From Rhodobacteraceae bacterium PARR1 (GTDB taxonomy: Bacteria > Pseudomonadota > Alphaproteobacteria > Rhodobacterales > Rhodobacteraceae), in NCBI GenBank assembly GCA_002256185.1, contig NKIT01000007.1, positions 1-50,799 of the forward strand: a DNA stretch of 50,799 nucleotides, given 5' to 3'. The notes under the pieces are model-generated. The model ran no database searches and was not told where the DNA came from. It saw only the letters and a list, made by a program, of their open reading frames with translations. This document shows positions 7,982 to 18,200 of this stretch, piece by piece (position 1 is the stretch's first letter; each line of letters opens with the position of its first letter). The translations under genes were made by a program, and so were the position numbers.

Positions 7982-8009
7982 GATTATGGGCTTACGCGGG
8001 GGGGGTCAA
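7982..8009 (-). promoter_or_regulatory. Promoter of tRNA-Lys
   Basis: On the minus strand, TTGACC (8004-8009) is followed after 16 bases by ATAATC (7982-7987). This is a good sigma-70 promoter about 15 bases before the mature tRNA. A run of eight C residues overlaps the -35 box and the spacer. Confidence 0.6.
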
Positions 8010-8064
8010 GGGCAAAAAATGCGGGCTCTGGCAGAATCTTCGCAGCTTGCGTATATCGGCGCGC

Positions 8065-8904
8065 ATGACGGAACAGCATGCTCCCCTTGGCCTGCCCTTC
8101 ATGAAAATGCATGGGCTTGGCAATGACTTCGTGGTGATCGACTCGCGCGGGCGCGAAGCGGTGACGACGCCTGCGCTGGCGCGGGCACTGGGCGACCGCA
8201 ACCGTGGGGTTGGGTTTGACCAGTTGGCGGAAATCCGGGACAGCGATATTGCCGACTTTGCGCTGGAGTTCTGGAACTCTGACGGCAGCCGTGCCGGGGC
8301 TTGTGGCAACGCGACGCGCTGCGTGTCGGACTACATGATGCGGCAGTTGGGGCGTGATGCGGTCACGCTGGTCACTGTGCGCGGCGGGCTGTCGGCGCAG
8401 CGTCAGGCGGATGGGCTGGTGTCGGTGAACATGGGACATCCGCAACTGGATTGGGCCGAAGTGCCGCTGTCCCATGCGATGGACACGCTGCATCTGCCAC
8501 TGGCCGGTGATCCGGTGGCGGTGGGGATGGGCAATCCCCATGCGGTGTTCTTTGTCCCCGATGCGACGGCGGTGGATGTGGCGGGCCTGGGCCGTGTGGT
8601 GGAGCATGACCCCCTGTTCCCGCAGCGCACCAATGTGGAATTCGCCAGCCTGACCGCGCCAGATCACCTGCGCATGCGGGTGTGGGAGCGGGGGACGGGC
8701 ATCACCCTTGCCTGCGGGTCCGGCGCCTGTGCGACGGCAGTGGCGGCGCATCGGCGCGGTCTGACCGGGCGGCGGGTGGTGCTGGATGTGGATGGTGGGC
8801 GGCTGGAGATCGACTGGCGCGAGGATGGCGTCTGGATGACCGGGCCCACGGCGCATGTGTTCGATGCGGTGCTGACGCCCGCGTTTCTGGCCGCGCACGC
8901 ATGA
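8065..8904 (+). CDS. dapF: Diaminopimelate epimerase
   Basis: Converts LL- to meso-diaminopimelate for lysine and peptidoglycan synthesis. The 279-residue protein has both catalytic cysteines in their motifs: Cys80 in [11 protein letters not shown] and Cys217 in [10 protein letters not shown]. The family opening [14 protein letters not shown] begins at residue 13. The ATG at 8065 was preferred over an in-frame TTG at 8047. No clear ribosome binding site lies before it, and the sequence gtatat is only 12 bases upstream, so a very short or leaderless message is possible. Its TGA overlaps the ATG of mtaB. Confidence 0.96.
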   Translation: MTEQHAPLGLPFMKMHGLGNDFVVIDSRGREAVTTPALARALGDRNRGVGFDQLAEIRDSDIADFALEFWNSDGSRAGACGNATRCVSDYMMRQLGRDAVTLVTVRGGLSAQRQADGLVSVNMGHPQLDWAEVPLSHAMDTLHLPLAGDPVAVGMGNPHAVFFVPDATAVDVAGLGRVVEHDPLFPQRTNVEFASLTAPDHLRMRVWERGTGITLACGSGACATAVAAHRRGLTGRRVVLDVDGGRLEIDWREDGVWMTGPTAHVFDAVLTPAFLAAHA

Positions 8905-10160
8905 CCGCGCCGGTTTTCGCCACGCTGGGCTGCCGCCTGAACGCCTATGAGACCGAGGCGATGAAGGAATTGTCCGCCGCTGCCGGGGTGGAAAACGCTG
9001 TCATCGTCAACACCTGCGCCGTCACGGCAGAGGCTGTGCGGAAAGCCAAACAGGAAATCCGCCGCCTGTCCCGCGAAAATCCCGGTGCCACGATCATCGT
9101 CACCGGATGCGCGGCGCAGACCGAACCTGAGACTTTTGCCGCCATGCCCGAAGTTGCCAAGGTCATCGGCAACCACGAGAAAATGCAGGCCGACACTTGG
9201 GCTGGCCTTGCGTCGCGCGTGCCGGACCTGATTGGCGCGACCGAAAAGGTGCAGGTCGATGACATCATGTCGGTGCGCGAAACGGCGGGACATCTGATCG
9301 ACGGGTTTGGCCGCCATCGCGCCTATGTGCAGGTGCAAAACGGCTGCGACCACCGCTGCACCTTTTGCATCATCCCCTTTGGTCGCGGGAATTCGCGGTC
9401 GGTTCCCGCCGGGGTGGTGGTGGAACAGATCAAGCGGCTGGTCGGCAACGGATTTAATGAGGTCGTGCTGACCGGGGTGGACTTGACGTCGTGGGGGGCG
9501 GACCTGCCCGCGCAGCCTCGGCTTGGGGATCTGGTGCTGCGCATCCTGAAGCTGGTTCCCGATCTGCCCCGCTTGCGCATCAGTTCCATCGACTCGATCG
9601 AGGCCGATGAGGCGTTGATGCAGGCCATCGCGACAGAACCGCGTCTGATGCCGCATCTGCACCTGTCCTTGCAGGCGGGGGATGACCTGATCCTGAAACG
9701 GATGAAGCGCCGCCATCTCCGCGATGACGCGATCCGCTTTTGCGAGGACGCCCGCCGTCTGCGCCCCGACATGGTCTTTGGTGCCGATATCATCGCGGGC
9801 TTCCCGACTGAAACCGAAGAGATGTTCGACCAATCGGTCAAGCTAGTCGAAGACTGCGGCCTGACTTTCCTGCACGTCTTCCCGTTCAGCCCGCGCAAAG
9901 GCACGCCCGCCGCGCGCATGCCGCAGGTGAAAGGCCCCGCGATCAAGGACCGTGCCGCCCGTCTGCGCGCTGTGGGGGAGGCCGCTTTGAATCGGCATCT
10001 CATGGCGCAGACCGGCCAGACCCATCGCATCCTGCTGGAAGGCCCGCGCCTTGGCCGGACCGAGCAATTCACCGAAGTGAGCTTTGACCGCGACATGCCC
10101 GAAGGGGTCATTGTTTCGGCCCGGATCACGGGCTGGCAGGGGGATCGGCTGACGGCTTAG
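8901..10160 (+). CDS. mtaB: tRNA t6A37 methylthiotransferase MtaB
   Basis: Radical-SAM enzyme that converts t6A to ms2t6A at position 37 of tRNAs reading ANN codons, which include tRNA-Lys. In 419 residues the N-terminal cluster is held by Cys11, Cys39 (VNTC) and Cys70 (VTGC). The radical-SAM motif [10 protein letters not shown] gives Cys149, 153 and 156. A TRAM-like end follows ([18 protein letters not shown]). It overlaps dapF by four bases. The MtaB assignment over MiaB or RimO rests on the short N-terminus ([11 protein letters not shown]) and the length. The tRNA-Lys gene, a likely substrate, lies about 1 kb upstream in the opposite direction. Confidence 0.93.
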   Translation: MTAPVFATLGCRLNAYETEAMKELSAAAGVENAVIVNTCAVTAEAVRKAKQEIRRLSRENPGATIIVTGCAAQTEPETFAAMPEVAKVIGNHEKMQADTWAGLASRVPDLIGATEKVQVDDIMSVRETAGHLIDGFGRHRAYVQVQNGCDHRCTFCIIPFGRGNSRSVPAGVVVEQIKRLVGNGFNEVVLTGVDLTSWGADLPAQPRLGDLVLRILKLVPDLPRLRISSIDSIEADEALMQAIATEPRLMPHLHLSLQAGDDLILKRMKRRHLRDDAIRFCEDARRLRPDMVFGADIIAGFPTETEEMFDQSVKLVEDCGLTFLHVFPFSPRKGTPAARMPQVKGPAIKDRAARLRAVGEAALNRHLMAQTGQTHRILLEGPRLGRTEQFTEVSFDRDMPEGVIVSARITGWQGDRLTA

Positions 10161-10242
10161 GGCTGTAGGCCGGGGGACAAGGATCGGGGGACAGTTTCGC
10201 AATGAAACTTCGTCCGCCCGGCATTCCCCCGGCCAAAAGCCA

Positions 10243-10886
10243 TCAGGGCTTGGCACCTTCGGGACCATAGTCCACCCTGCGTCGTCCTTCAGTCGCGGGG
10301 GCCAAGGTCTTTGGACCATCTGCATAAGGCCGCAGCCGTGCGCTGCGGTTGCCTTACATCAGGGCCGCACCATCATGACCGCGCACCGCCGTTGCAGCCC
10401 CGCGCGGCAGGGCGGTCGCCCGGCGCGTCAGGATGCCGACGACATTGGGGCAGACCACCACCGCGCCCGCGTGAAGGGGGGTATGTCCGCAACGGCACGG
10501 TTCAGCGCATCCTCAAGCGCTGTGCGCAACGCGTCGGGGGCCGATGGGTCCAAGGATCGCAACAGACACATCAGCCGGAAGGGCCCCACGCCCGCAGCCG
10601 CTATCCGCGCGGGATCGGCAAGCCGGTCCACGCTTTGCCCCGCGCGGATACATCCGACAAATCGGCGCAGCTTGCCGCCAGAGGTGATGATCTTGCCAAA
10701 AGCCTGTGCAAACAGGCCCGGATCGCGCCGCGACAGCACCGTCAACAGCAGCGCCGCATCCGCGTCTTTGCCTTGTTCATCCGCCAGAACAATGCCCTGT
10801 GCCACTTGGGCCGGGTCTGCCATTTCTGCCCATTCGGCCAAGGGCGCACGCGCTGGCCCTGATCCGTTGCCAGACCCATCTGTCAT
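10243..10886 (-). pseudogene. Decayed TROVE-domain (Ro60/Rsr) gene
   Basis: The frame from ATG 10886 (AGGTG six bases upstream) reads about 137 plausible residues, then drifts out of frame and stops at 10428. Adding one base to the run of six G at 10476-10481 restores a coding-like frame: ADIPPLHAGAVVVCPN, then RGAATAVRGHDGAAL, a TAA at 10354-10356, and a further open stretch (GNRSARLRPYADG) to TGA at 10243. From memory of the family, LLLTVLSRRD-x-FGKIITSGGKLRRFV and DPARIAAAGVGPFRLM match two parts of the TROVE domain, with roughly a hundred residues missing between them. VCPNVVGIL sits where the von Willebrand metal site VCxDVSGSM should be. Deletion, frameshift, lost metal residues and an early stop together indicate a pseudogene. 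No neighbouring Y RNA or rtcB gene was seen. Confidence 0.68.
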
Positions 10887-11019
10887 TCCGCGCACCTGCA
10901 CCCGGTCAACACCACCCACGCCCAGCCCAGCGACACATCGCACCGCGCTTGACCTGAGGAAGCAATGGACCGGAGAAAGACCGTTTGTCACCCAAGCTTT
11001 TGCCGCAGTCCTTGTCCGA

Positions 11020-12144
11020 TCACGGCGACAAAGTCGTTCCGGTGATCTGGCTAACCGGGCTTAGGATGATCCGTGTGGCGCGGCGGAAGGTGATCACAAC
11101 CCCCGGCAACAGCCCCGTGCGGGCGGCGGCGTCCCCCCGGAAGGCGGCGTTCACATCCTCGATCTTTCCGATCAGGCTGATCAACCCGGGCGAAGTTCCA
11201 GCGGTGAAGTGTCCCGTGCCGTCACGGAACGCCGCCACATCAAGATAGGTCACATCGAGATCGGCCAGTTTGGTCACGTCTTCCAGCGCACCAAGCCGCC
11301 CCTGCTGGCCGGTGATGAAGCCCGACAGGCGCAGCACCCCATCCCGAGGGGAGCCGAAGATGATGAAGGGTTCGGGCAAATCCCCGATGACCTTGGCCGT
11401 CATTCGGAAGACATCCACATCCATATCGGGCGAAATCAGCACGACCCCGTCGATCCGGTTCATCAACCCCTGGTCGCCCCGCAGGGCGATCTGGCGCAAC
11501 GCCTCCATCGTCAGTTGGCCACCCATCGAATGGGCGACCAGAACGATCCGCTTTGCCCCGGCTTTCGCCACGTCGCGGATCAGTTCCTCTAACCCGTCGC
11601 GGGCGAACAGTGCCGAGTCGCGATCTTGCACATAGCCCAAAGGTTGCGCCGCCGAAGGCCAGGAATAATGCACCGCCACACCCGGGATTTGCAGGTCATG
11701 GTCCAACTGAGCAAAGCGATAAAGCCCTTCGGCAAAGGTGTTGTTGAAACCGTGGACGAAGATCACCGCCTCATCGTCATTGGCGGCGAGAGCGCGGGAT
11801 AGATCGCCGCGAAAGCCCATCTCTGTCGGGTAGAACACCTGCGCGGTCGTCAGGAAATCGGTCTGCGGGTCTGGCTTGGTCGGGCGTTTGGGAAACACCA
11901 CCTTGCCGATTTGTCGCGCGGGCGGAATGGCTATGTCATAGCGGGCAAGGTGCAGAGCCTCGGATCGGTCCGGACCATAAAGTCCGCCCACGTCCAATTG
12001 GCGAGTGGTCCCGACGAACAGGGGCACAATCGGGCCGGGCACCGTTTCTGGCGGCACGATGGTGATCGTTCCGCGCGGTGTGCAGGCGGTCAAAAGGGCC
12101 AGCGCAAGCGCGGGCAGCAGGCGGCGCAAGGAGGTTTTTTTCAT
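11020..12144 (-). CDS. Lipoprotein alpha/beta hydrolase (DUF900)
   Basis: 374 residues starting at ATG 12144 (MKKTSLRRLLPALALALLTACTPRG). The lipobox LLTAC puts the mature protein on a membrane lipid anchor. The hydrolase core shows the strand and oxyanion motif VIFVHGFNNTF and the nucleophile elbow VAHSMGGQL, with Ser as nucleophile. DUF900 proteins are thought to be esterase-like, but substrates are largely unknown. A longer in-frame start would bury the lipobox. The C-terminal 50 residues are outside the catalytic core. The gene lies just downstream of hslU with 64 bases between and may be read from that transcript. Confidence 0.87.
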   Translation of the reverse strand: MKKTSLRRLLPALALALLTACTPRGTITIVPPETVPGPIVPLFVGTTRQLDVGGLYGPDRSEALHLARYDIAIPPARQIGKVVFPKRPTKPDPQTDFLTTAQVFYPTEMGFRGDLSRALAANDDEAVIFVHGFNNTFAEGLYRFAQLDHDLQIPGVAVHYSWPSAAQPLGYVQDRDSALFARDGLEELIRDVAKAGAKRIVLVAHSMGGQLTMEALRQIALRGDQGLMNRIDGVVLISPDMDVDVFRMTAKVIGDLPEPFIIFGSPRDGVLRLSGFITGQQGRLGALEDVTKLADLDVTYLDVAAFRDGTGHFTAGTSPGLISLIGKIEDVNAAFRGDAAARTGLLPGVVITFRRATRIILSPVSQITGTTLSP

Positions 12145-12208
12145 CCCCAAGGTGTCCGCCTTTCGCCGCGCGCGGTCAAGCAAGCCATTCCCCCGCGCGG
12201 GTCACAGG

Positions 12209-13507
12209 TCAGAGAACGTAGCGTGACAAATCGGCAGACCGTGCCAGTTGGCCGACGTTGTCTTCGACAAAGGCGGCATCGACGGTGACGGATTGGCCGG
12301 ACCGGTCGGGTGCGGTGAAGGACAGGTCTTCGAACACGCGTTCCAGAATGGTATAGAGCCTGCGCGCCCCGATGTTTTCCACGCTGCGGTTCACATCCGC
12401 CGCGATGCGGGCCAAGGCGGCGATGCCATCGGTGGTGAAAGTCACCGTGACCTCTTCGGTGGCCATCAGGGCGGTGTATTGCCGGGTCAGGGCGTTGTCA
12501 GTTTCGGTCAGGATGCGGACGAAATCGCCTTCGGTCAGCGGCTGCAACTCAACCCGGATCGGCAGGCGGCCCTGCAATTCGGGCAGCAGGTCCGATGGTT
12601 TTGCGATGTGGAAGGCACCCGAGGCGATGAACAGGATGTGGTCGGTTTTGACGGGACCGTATTTGGTGGAAACGGTGGTGCCTTCGATCAGCGGCAGCAG
12701 GTCACGCTGCACGCCTTCGCGGCTGACATCGGCGCCACGCGCATCAGAACGGGCGCAAATCTTGTCGATCTCATCCAGAAAGACGATGCCGTTTTCCTGA
12801 ACAGCCTCAAGCGCGGTGGCCTTTACGGCTTCATCGTCCAGCAGTTTGTCCGCTTCTTGACCCAGCAGGATGTCATAGCTTTCCGAGACGGTCATTTTCT
12901 TGCGGGTGGACCGGCCACCAATGGCCTTGAACAGGTCTTGCAGCCCCTGCATCTGCATTTCCATGCCATTGCCACCGGGGAACATGCCCATCGGCGGGGT
13001 GCTGTCCTGTATGTCCAGTTCGATCACGGTCTGGTCGAGTTCGCCGCGCTTCAGCTTGCCGCGGAACATGTCGCGGGTCTGGTCGCGGGCATCTTTGCCC
13101 GCCAACGCCTCAATCACGCGATCCTCGGCGGCTTTCAGGGCGCGGGCCTTTACCTCTTCGCGCATGCGGGAGCGGGTGTCGACCATCGCAGCATCCACCA
13201 GATCGCGGATGATGCTGTCCACATCGCGGCCGACATAGCCCACTTCGGTAAACTTCGTCGCCTCGACCTTCAGGAATGGCGCCTTGGCCAATTTGGCCAG
13301 ACGGCGGCTGATCTCGGTCTTGCCCACACCTGTAGGGCCGATCATCAGGATGTTTTTTGGGTAAACCTCATCACGCAGATCGTCGCCCAATTGCTTGCGC
13401 CGCCAGCGGTTGCGCAAGGCCACCGCAACCGCCCGCTTGGCGTCGCGCTGGCCGATGATGAAACGGTCAAGCTCCGAGACAATTTCGCGCGGGGTGAGGC
13501 TGGTCAT
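12209..13507 (-). CDS. hslU: ATP-dependent protease ATPase subunit HslU
   Basis: AAA+ unfoldase that feeds substrates to the HslV peptidase. 432 residues: Walker A GPTGVGKT at 57-64, the intermediate I-domain in the middle (methionine- and glycine-rich [14 protein letters not shown]), Walker [12 protein letters not shown], the sensor region GRLPIRVEL, and the conserved C-terminal tail LSRYVL that docks into HslV pockets. hslV normally lies directly upstream. Here 703 bases carrying a toxin-antitoxin pair on the opposite strand separate the two genes. AGGAT precedes the ATG. Read-through from hslV would run antisense to brnTA. Confidence 0.97.
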   Translation of the reverse strand: MTSLTPREIVSELDRFIIGQRDAKRAVAVALRNRWRRKQLGDDLRDEVYPKNILMIGPTGVGKTEISRRLAKLAKAPFLKVEATKFTEVGYVGRDVDSIIRDLVDAAMVDTRSRMREEVKARALKAAEDRVIEALAGKDARDQTRDMFRGKLKRGELDQTVIELDIQDSTPPMGMFPGGNGMEMQMQGLQDLFKAIGGRSTRKKMTVSESYDILLGQEADKLLDDEAVKATALEAVQENGIVFLDEIDKICARSDARGADVSREGVQRDLLPLIEGTTVSTKYGPVKTDHILFIASGAFHIAKPSDLLPELQGRLPIRVELQPLTEGDFVRILTETDNALTRQYTALMATEEVTVTFTTDGIAALARIAADVNRSVENIGARRLYTILERVFEDLSFTAPDRSGQSVTVDAAFVEDNVGQLARSADLSRYVL

Positions 13508-13571
13508 GATGGCATCCTGTCTGATCCATCCCCGATGTAATCCCTGCCGGGGCGAAGGCCAAGGGCGGGTT

Positions 13572-13598
13572 GAATTGTATGGGCGAATTGTATATACA
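13572..13598. promoter_or_regulatory. Candidate operator/promoter of brnTA
   Basis: GAATTGTAT occurs twice (13572-13580 and 13585-13593), and the second copy runs into a perfect ten-base palindrome TGTATATACA (13589-13598). The stretch is much AT-richer than its surroundings and lies 79 bases before brnT. BrnA antitoxins bind palindromes upstream of their own operon, so this is the obvious autoregulation site. Confidence 0.55.
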
Positions 13599-13676
13599 GT
13601 CTAAAGGTTGATTGTGCTTAACCTTGGCTTAACCCTGACGCGGCACCCTGCCCCGACCACGGCACGGGGACCGGAT

Positions 13677-13943
13677 ATGGAGTTTGAGTGGGATGAGGAC
13701 AAGCGACTTAAGGTGCTGGAAAAGCACGGGATAGATTTCAACAAAGCCGGTCAGATATTCCAAATCCGGCACATTGTCCTTGAGGCGAAAAGCGAGGTTG
13801 AGCCGCGGTTCATCGTAATCGGCTTTCTGAACGGTGAATGGATAGCAGTGGTGTTCACCTACCGAGGAAAGTCGTGTCGATTGATCACAGCCCGAAAAGC
13901 GAGGGAAAATGAGCGAAGAGCGTATCGTTCGGTACACAATTGA
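13677..13943 (+). CDS. brnT: BrnT-family ribonuclease toxin
   Basis: 88 residues from ATG 13677 (GGGGA six bases upstream). The family pattern is complete: FEWDEDKRLKVLEKHGIDF at the N-terminus, the ERFV-like strand (EPRFIVIG), and the C-terminal [16 protein letters not shown] containing the conserved arginines. BrnT is a RelE-fold toxin known to inhibit translation by RNA cleavage. The antitoxin gene follows and overlaps by 35 bases. The module sits antisense between hslV and hslU and is AT-richer at its front, consistent with acquisition. Confidence 0.88.
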   Translation: MEFEWDEDKRLKVLEKHGIDFNKAGQIFQIRHIVLEAKSEVEPRFIVIGFLNGEWIAVVFTYRGKSCRLITARKARENERRAYRSVHN

Positions 13944-14214
13944 GCAGTTGACGCAGTTGGAAGACCACACTGACTGGGCCCGCCTCCGTGCCGAGGAAGC
14001 GGCGGGGATCGAGCCGGAACTGGATGAGGAAGAGATCGGCATCGAATGGGATTGGGACAACGTCAAACTTGTTGTTCCCCCCACCAAGCAGGCCGTTTCC
14101 GTTCGTCTGGATCAGGACGTGATCGCGTTTTTCAAGGCGCAAGGGCCGGGGTATCAGACCCGGATGAACGCGGTGTTGCGGTCCTTCATGCTGGCGAAAA
14201 AGGACAAGGATTAA
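13909..14214 (+). CDS. brnA: BrnA-family antitoxin
   Basis: 101 residues, started by ATG 13909 after GAGGGAAA. The N-terminal half is acidic (DELDEEE-like, 45 residues) and should wrap the toxin. The C-terminal half is the short DNA-binding part [35 protein letters not shown], typical of BrnA (CopG-like, ribbon-helix-helix). It probably neutralises BrnT and represses the operon through the palindrome at 13589. Its TAA overlaps the hslV stop on the other strand by two bases, so the insertion is extremely tight on this side. Confidence 0.87.
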   Translation: MSEERIVRYTIEQLTQLEDHTDWARLRAEEAAGIEPELDEEEIGIEWDWDNVKLVVPPTKQAVSVRLDQDVIAFFKAQGPGYQTRMNAVLRSFMLAKKDKD

Positions 14215-14768
14215 CCCTTGATGGTTTCAACCGTCAGGTTGCCGTTGGTGTAAACGCAGATGTCGGCGGCAATCGCCATTGCCTTGCGCGCGATTTCTTC
14301 GGCGGGCATGTCGGTCAGCATCAGCCCGCGCGCGGCGGCGAGGGCGAAGTTGCCGCCCGATCCGATGGCGGCGACGTCATGTTCTGGTTCCAGCACATCG
14401 CCCGCCCCGGTGATCACGAACAGATCGCGCCCGTCGGTGACGATCAGCATCGCCTCAAGGTTGCGCAGGTATTTGTCCATCCGCCAATCCTTGGCAAGGT
14501 CCACACAGGCGCGGGCGAGTTGCCCGGGCGCGGCCTCAAGTTTTTTCTCTAGCCGTTCCAAAAGGGTAAAGGCATCCGCTGTTGATCCGGCAAAGCCGCA
14601 GACGACATCGCGCCCACCGGGGGACAGGCGGCGCACCTTGCGCGCGGTGCCCTTGATCACGGTCTGGCCAAGGCTGACTTGACCGTCACCTGCCACGACC
14701 ACCACTCCGCCGCGCCGCACGCCAAGGATGGTGGTCCCGTGCCAGCCGGGAAATCTGTCGTCGCTCAT
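14211..14768 (-). CDS. hslV: ATP-dependent protease peptidase subunit HslV
   Basis: Proteasome-like threonine peptidase that forms a dodecamer capped by HslU. The 185-residue precursor begins [11 protein letters not shown], and the catalytic threonine follows at residue 12 ([10 protein letters not shown]). [10 protein letters not shown] carries the active-site lysine region, and [11 protein letters not shown] is the family motif. The ATG at 14768 has GGAGG upstream. It is co-directional with trxA and addAB but separated from its partner hslU by brnTA. Confidence 0.96.
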   Translation of the reverse strand: MSDDRFPGWHGTTILGVRRGGVVVVAGDGQVSLGQTVIKGTARKVRRLSPGGRDVVCGFAGSTADAFTLLERLEKKLEAAPGQLARACVDLAKDWRMDKYLRNLEAMLIVTDGRDLFVITGAGDVLEPEHDVAAIGSGGNFALAAARGLMLTDMPAEEIARKAMAIAADICVYTNGNLTVETIKG

Positions 14769-14869
14769 TGGGGGCCTCCGAATGTCTGGGGGGGAATATG
14801 GCGGGCCGGGCGGGCCGAGACAAGCGGGCCGGTCGCATGGGTCTGTCGGCGTTCGCAATGAGCCCGTGC

Positions 14870-15196
14870 TCAGATCGCTGTCTGAATCCAGTTGGCGAGC
14901 GCAGCCTTCGGCGCGGCACCAACTTTGTTCGACACGACTTGGCCGTCCTTGAACAGGAACAGCGCCGGGATGCCGCGCACGCCCAGTTGTGCCGGGCTGT
15001 CGGGGTTTTCGTCGACGTTGACCTTTACGATCTTGACCTTGCCTGCGTATTCCACGGCAAGTTCTTCCAGCGCCGGGCCGATCTGACGGCAGGGGCCACA
15101 CCATTCCGCCCAGAAATCCACCACGACGGGCACGTCGGATTTGCGGACTTCGGCATCAAAGGTGGCATCGGTGACGGCTACGGTCGCGGCGCCCAT
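14870..15196 (-). CDS. trxA: Thioredoxin
   Basis: Small cytoplasmic disulfide reductase. 108 residues with the canonical active site [11 protein letters not shown], the cis-proline [12 protein letters not shown] and the C-terminal helix. Two ATG codons lie close together: 15202 has only two bases between AGGAG and the start, whereas 15196 has eight, so 15196 was chosen. It follows addA by 57 bases in the same direction and may be served by the same transcript. Confidence 0.95.
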   Translation of the reverse strand: MGAATVAVTDATFDAEVRKSDVPVVVDFWAEWCGPCRQIGPALEELAVEYAGKVKIVKVNVDENPDSPAQLGVRGIPALFLFKDGQVVSNKVGAAPKAALANWIQTAI

Positions 15197-15253
15197 CGTC
15201 ATATCTCCTGATTGGAATTCGGCTACGGAAGCTAGGCATGTGGCGCAGAGTCG

Positions 15254-18200
15254 TCAAGCTATCGTGGTGCGGGACAGTGCCGTACTCACGATATCGGGAT
15301 GGAAGGGCATCAATTGCCCGGTGCGGGTCCAGAGAATGGCGGTTTCGATCCGCCGGTCGGTGTAAATCTGCGACAGGGCCAGCGCATAGGCCCCCAATTG
15401 CCGCAGCAACCCTTCGGGCGTGGCCTCGGGCCGGTCCGGGATCATGCGGTTGGATTTGTAATCCACCGCCAGCACACGGTCGGGTTCGATCACCAGCCGG
15501 TCGATCATGCCAAGAATGGCGCGCGACGTGCCATCGGGCAGGGTCAGGCGGGCGGTGACCGAAACCTCGGCCAAGGTGCCGGGGGCGAAGAGCGGGGCAA
15601 GGGCGGGGCTGTCCAGAAGTGCCGACGCCTCGGCCCAGACATCCGCGCGCAGGGCGTCATCGGGGACAAGCACTGCCGTCAGGGTGGGCCAGTCACTGTG
15701 TGGCACCTGTGGCAGATGTTCCAGCAACAGATGCAGTGCGATGCCGCGGGCCTTGGCGACCGCCTCATCCAAGCCATCCCCGGGCAGGGCCTTGGCCCCG
15801 CCAAGGTCGGACGGCGACAGGGGCGGCAAATCGCGCGCTGCGGTTGGGGCAGGGTGGCGGGTCCAAGCGGGCAGGGCCGTTGGTTCCACAGGCGCAACCT
15901 TTGCCTGAACCATCGGCGCGGGCCAGTCACCGAAGGCATGGCGCAGCCGTCCCCCGGCGATGGGCACGGCCCCGGCAGCCTGCATCCCCTGTGCCACCAG
16001 ACGATGCCACGCGCTGTCCTTTTCCGCCGCGCCAGCACCGGCGACGATCAGCCAGACGCGGGCACGGGTCATGGCGACATACAGCAGGCGCAGGTTTTCA
16101 TCCTCGGCCTTTTCGTCGCGGGTTGCCAATGCGGCAGCCATCGCGGCGGGGCGCTGGTCTTTGGGAACTTTCCAGACCGGCGTTGTGTCGATCAAGGCGA
16201 CCTCGTCCCGGTCCTGCGGTTTGCGGTCCACGGTTTCGGGCAGGATCACGATGGGCGCTTCCAACCCTTTTGATCCGTGCACTGTCATGACCCGGATACG
16301 CTGACCTTGGCTGTCCATCTGGCGTTTGACCGTCACCTCATCGGTGGCGAGCCAGATCAGGAAGCCGGTCAGACTTGGCACTTCAAGGCGCTCGTAGGCC
16401 ATGGCTTGGGACAAGAGTTCGTCGATACCATCCTCGGCCTCGGCCCCCAGACGGGCGATCAGGCGGTGGCGGCCTTGGTGACGGGAGAGAATGCGGTCCA
16501 AAAGATCATAGGGGCGCAGGAAATCGGACTTGTCGCGCATGTCTTGCAGGGTTTTGTAGGTCTGGCCGATCAGCCCGCCTGCATCGGCCGCTTCGCGCAT
16601 CGCTTTCCAGAGCGGCCCCTGCCTGCCGTGCGCCAAGGCGTAAAGCTCTGCTTCCGTCCAGCCGAAGAGTGGGGAGCGCAGGACCGCCGCCAGTGACAGG
16701 TTATCTTCATCGGTGGACAGGAAAGACAGCAGCGCCGTCAGGTCGCGCACCGCCAGTTCCGCGCCCAGCTTCAGCCGATCCGCCCCGGCAATGGGCAGGC
16801 CGCGGGCCTTGCAGGCGCGGATCACCTCGGCAAACAGCATGGAGCGGCGCTGCACGAGGATCAGGAAATCCCCGGCATGGGCGGGGCGATTGCCGTTTTC
16901 TGTCGGGATCACAAGACCTTGGGTCAGCAAGGTGTCGATCTCTGCCGCGATCTGTTCGGCCAATCGGGCGTTGTGGTGGCTTTCGGTCACCAGATCGACG
17001 GGGTTTTCCCAATCATCATCTGGCGCTTTCTCAGCGGGGTCGATCAGCGGCCACAAGTCCACCCGTCCCGGCATCGCATCGCGAAAGGCGATATGGCTGA
17101 CGGCGCCCCCCATGGCCTGCGGGAAACGGTCGGCAAAGGTTTCATCCACCACGCGCAGCACAGCAGGGGAGGAGCGGAAAGAGTATTCCAGTTGCAGCGT
17201 CTGAAACACCCGCCCCACGCTGTGGAACCGGCGTGCGAAATCACCGTGCTTGGCGTCAAAGGCGGCGACATCGGCCCCTTGGAAGGAATAGATCGACTGC
17301 TTCTTGTCCCCCACCACGAACAATGTGCGTTCCACGTCCCGCGCGCCGCTGCCTGCGGTGAATTCGGCGGCAAGGCTTTCGATCACGCGCCATTGGTCGG
17401 GGCCGGTGTCCTGGGCCTCATCCACCAGAATATGGTCGATGCCGCCATCCAGCCGGAACAGCACCCAAGCCGCGACGGAAGGATCGGTCAACACCTTGCG
17501 CGCGCGGGAAATCAGGTCGTCAAAGTCCAGCCAGCCGCGCGCCGCCTTGCGCTGTTCGTACAGGGGCAAGAACGCCCCTGCGAAGCGGTGCAGCACGGCG
17601 GATTTGTCCGCCGCGCGCAGGGCGATACGGGTCAGGCGGGCCGATTCCACGCGCCGCATCAGGTTTTGCAGCCGGTCGCGCAATGCGTCGGGCAGGGCGT
17701 TGCGGATGTCCTTGGTGGGCAGGGCGTCCAGCTTGGCGGTGAAGGGTTCCTTGGCCGACTCTCCGGTCAGGAACAGGTCTTCCAGCGCGGCCAGCAGGGT
17801 CAAGGTCGGGCGGGTGAACTCCAGTGACGCGAGTTTCGCCGCAATCTTGGCATCGGTGGCTTTGCCCCCGCCCATGCGGGCGATCAGGTCGGGCATCCAC
17901 GCGTGTTCATCCCCAAAAAACACCGATGCCAGCAGGCTTTGCGCGCTGTCCCCTGCGGTCAGGCCGAACAGGGCCCGGCAGGCAGGGGCATCCAGCGGGG
18001 GGGCAAAGCTGTGCCGATGGCCGGCCACCTGTTCCATCAGGGTCGAGAAATCCTCGCCGGTCCACGCGGCGGCCAGATCGGCCATCAGGCCGGAGTGCAG
18101 GTGATCGGCCATGTCCTGCACGATCTCTTCGCGCAGCAGTTTGGCGGCGCGGTCATCCAGTTCGGTGAATTGCGGGGAAACCCCGGCCTCAAGCGGGAAG

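Noticed and set aside
10171-10193. Direct repeat CGGGGGACA twice after mtaB
   Set aside because: Only two short copies with no other structure; no support for a functional element.
10326-10355. Hairpin CCGCAG/CTGCGG taken at first for a terminator
   Set aside because: It lies inside the reading of the decayed TROVE gene and has no T run.
12248-13540. 430-codon open frame on the plus strand
   Set aside because: It lies antisense to hslU, whose motifs are complete; the frame has no family features.
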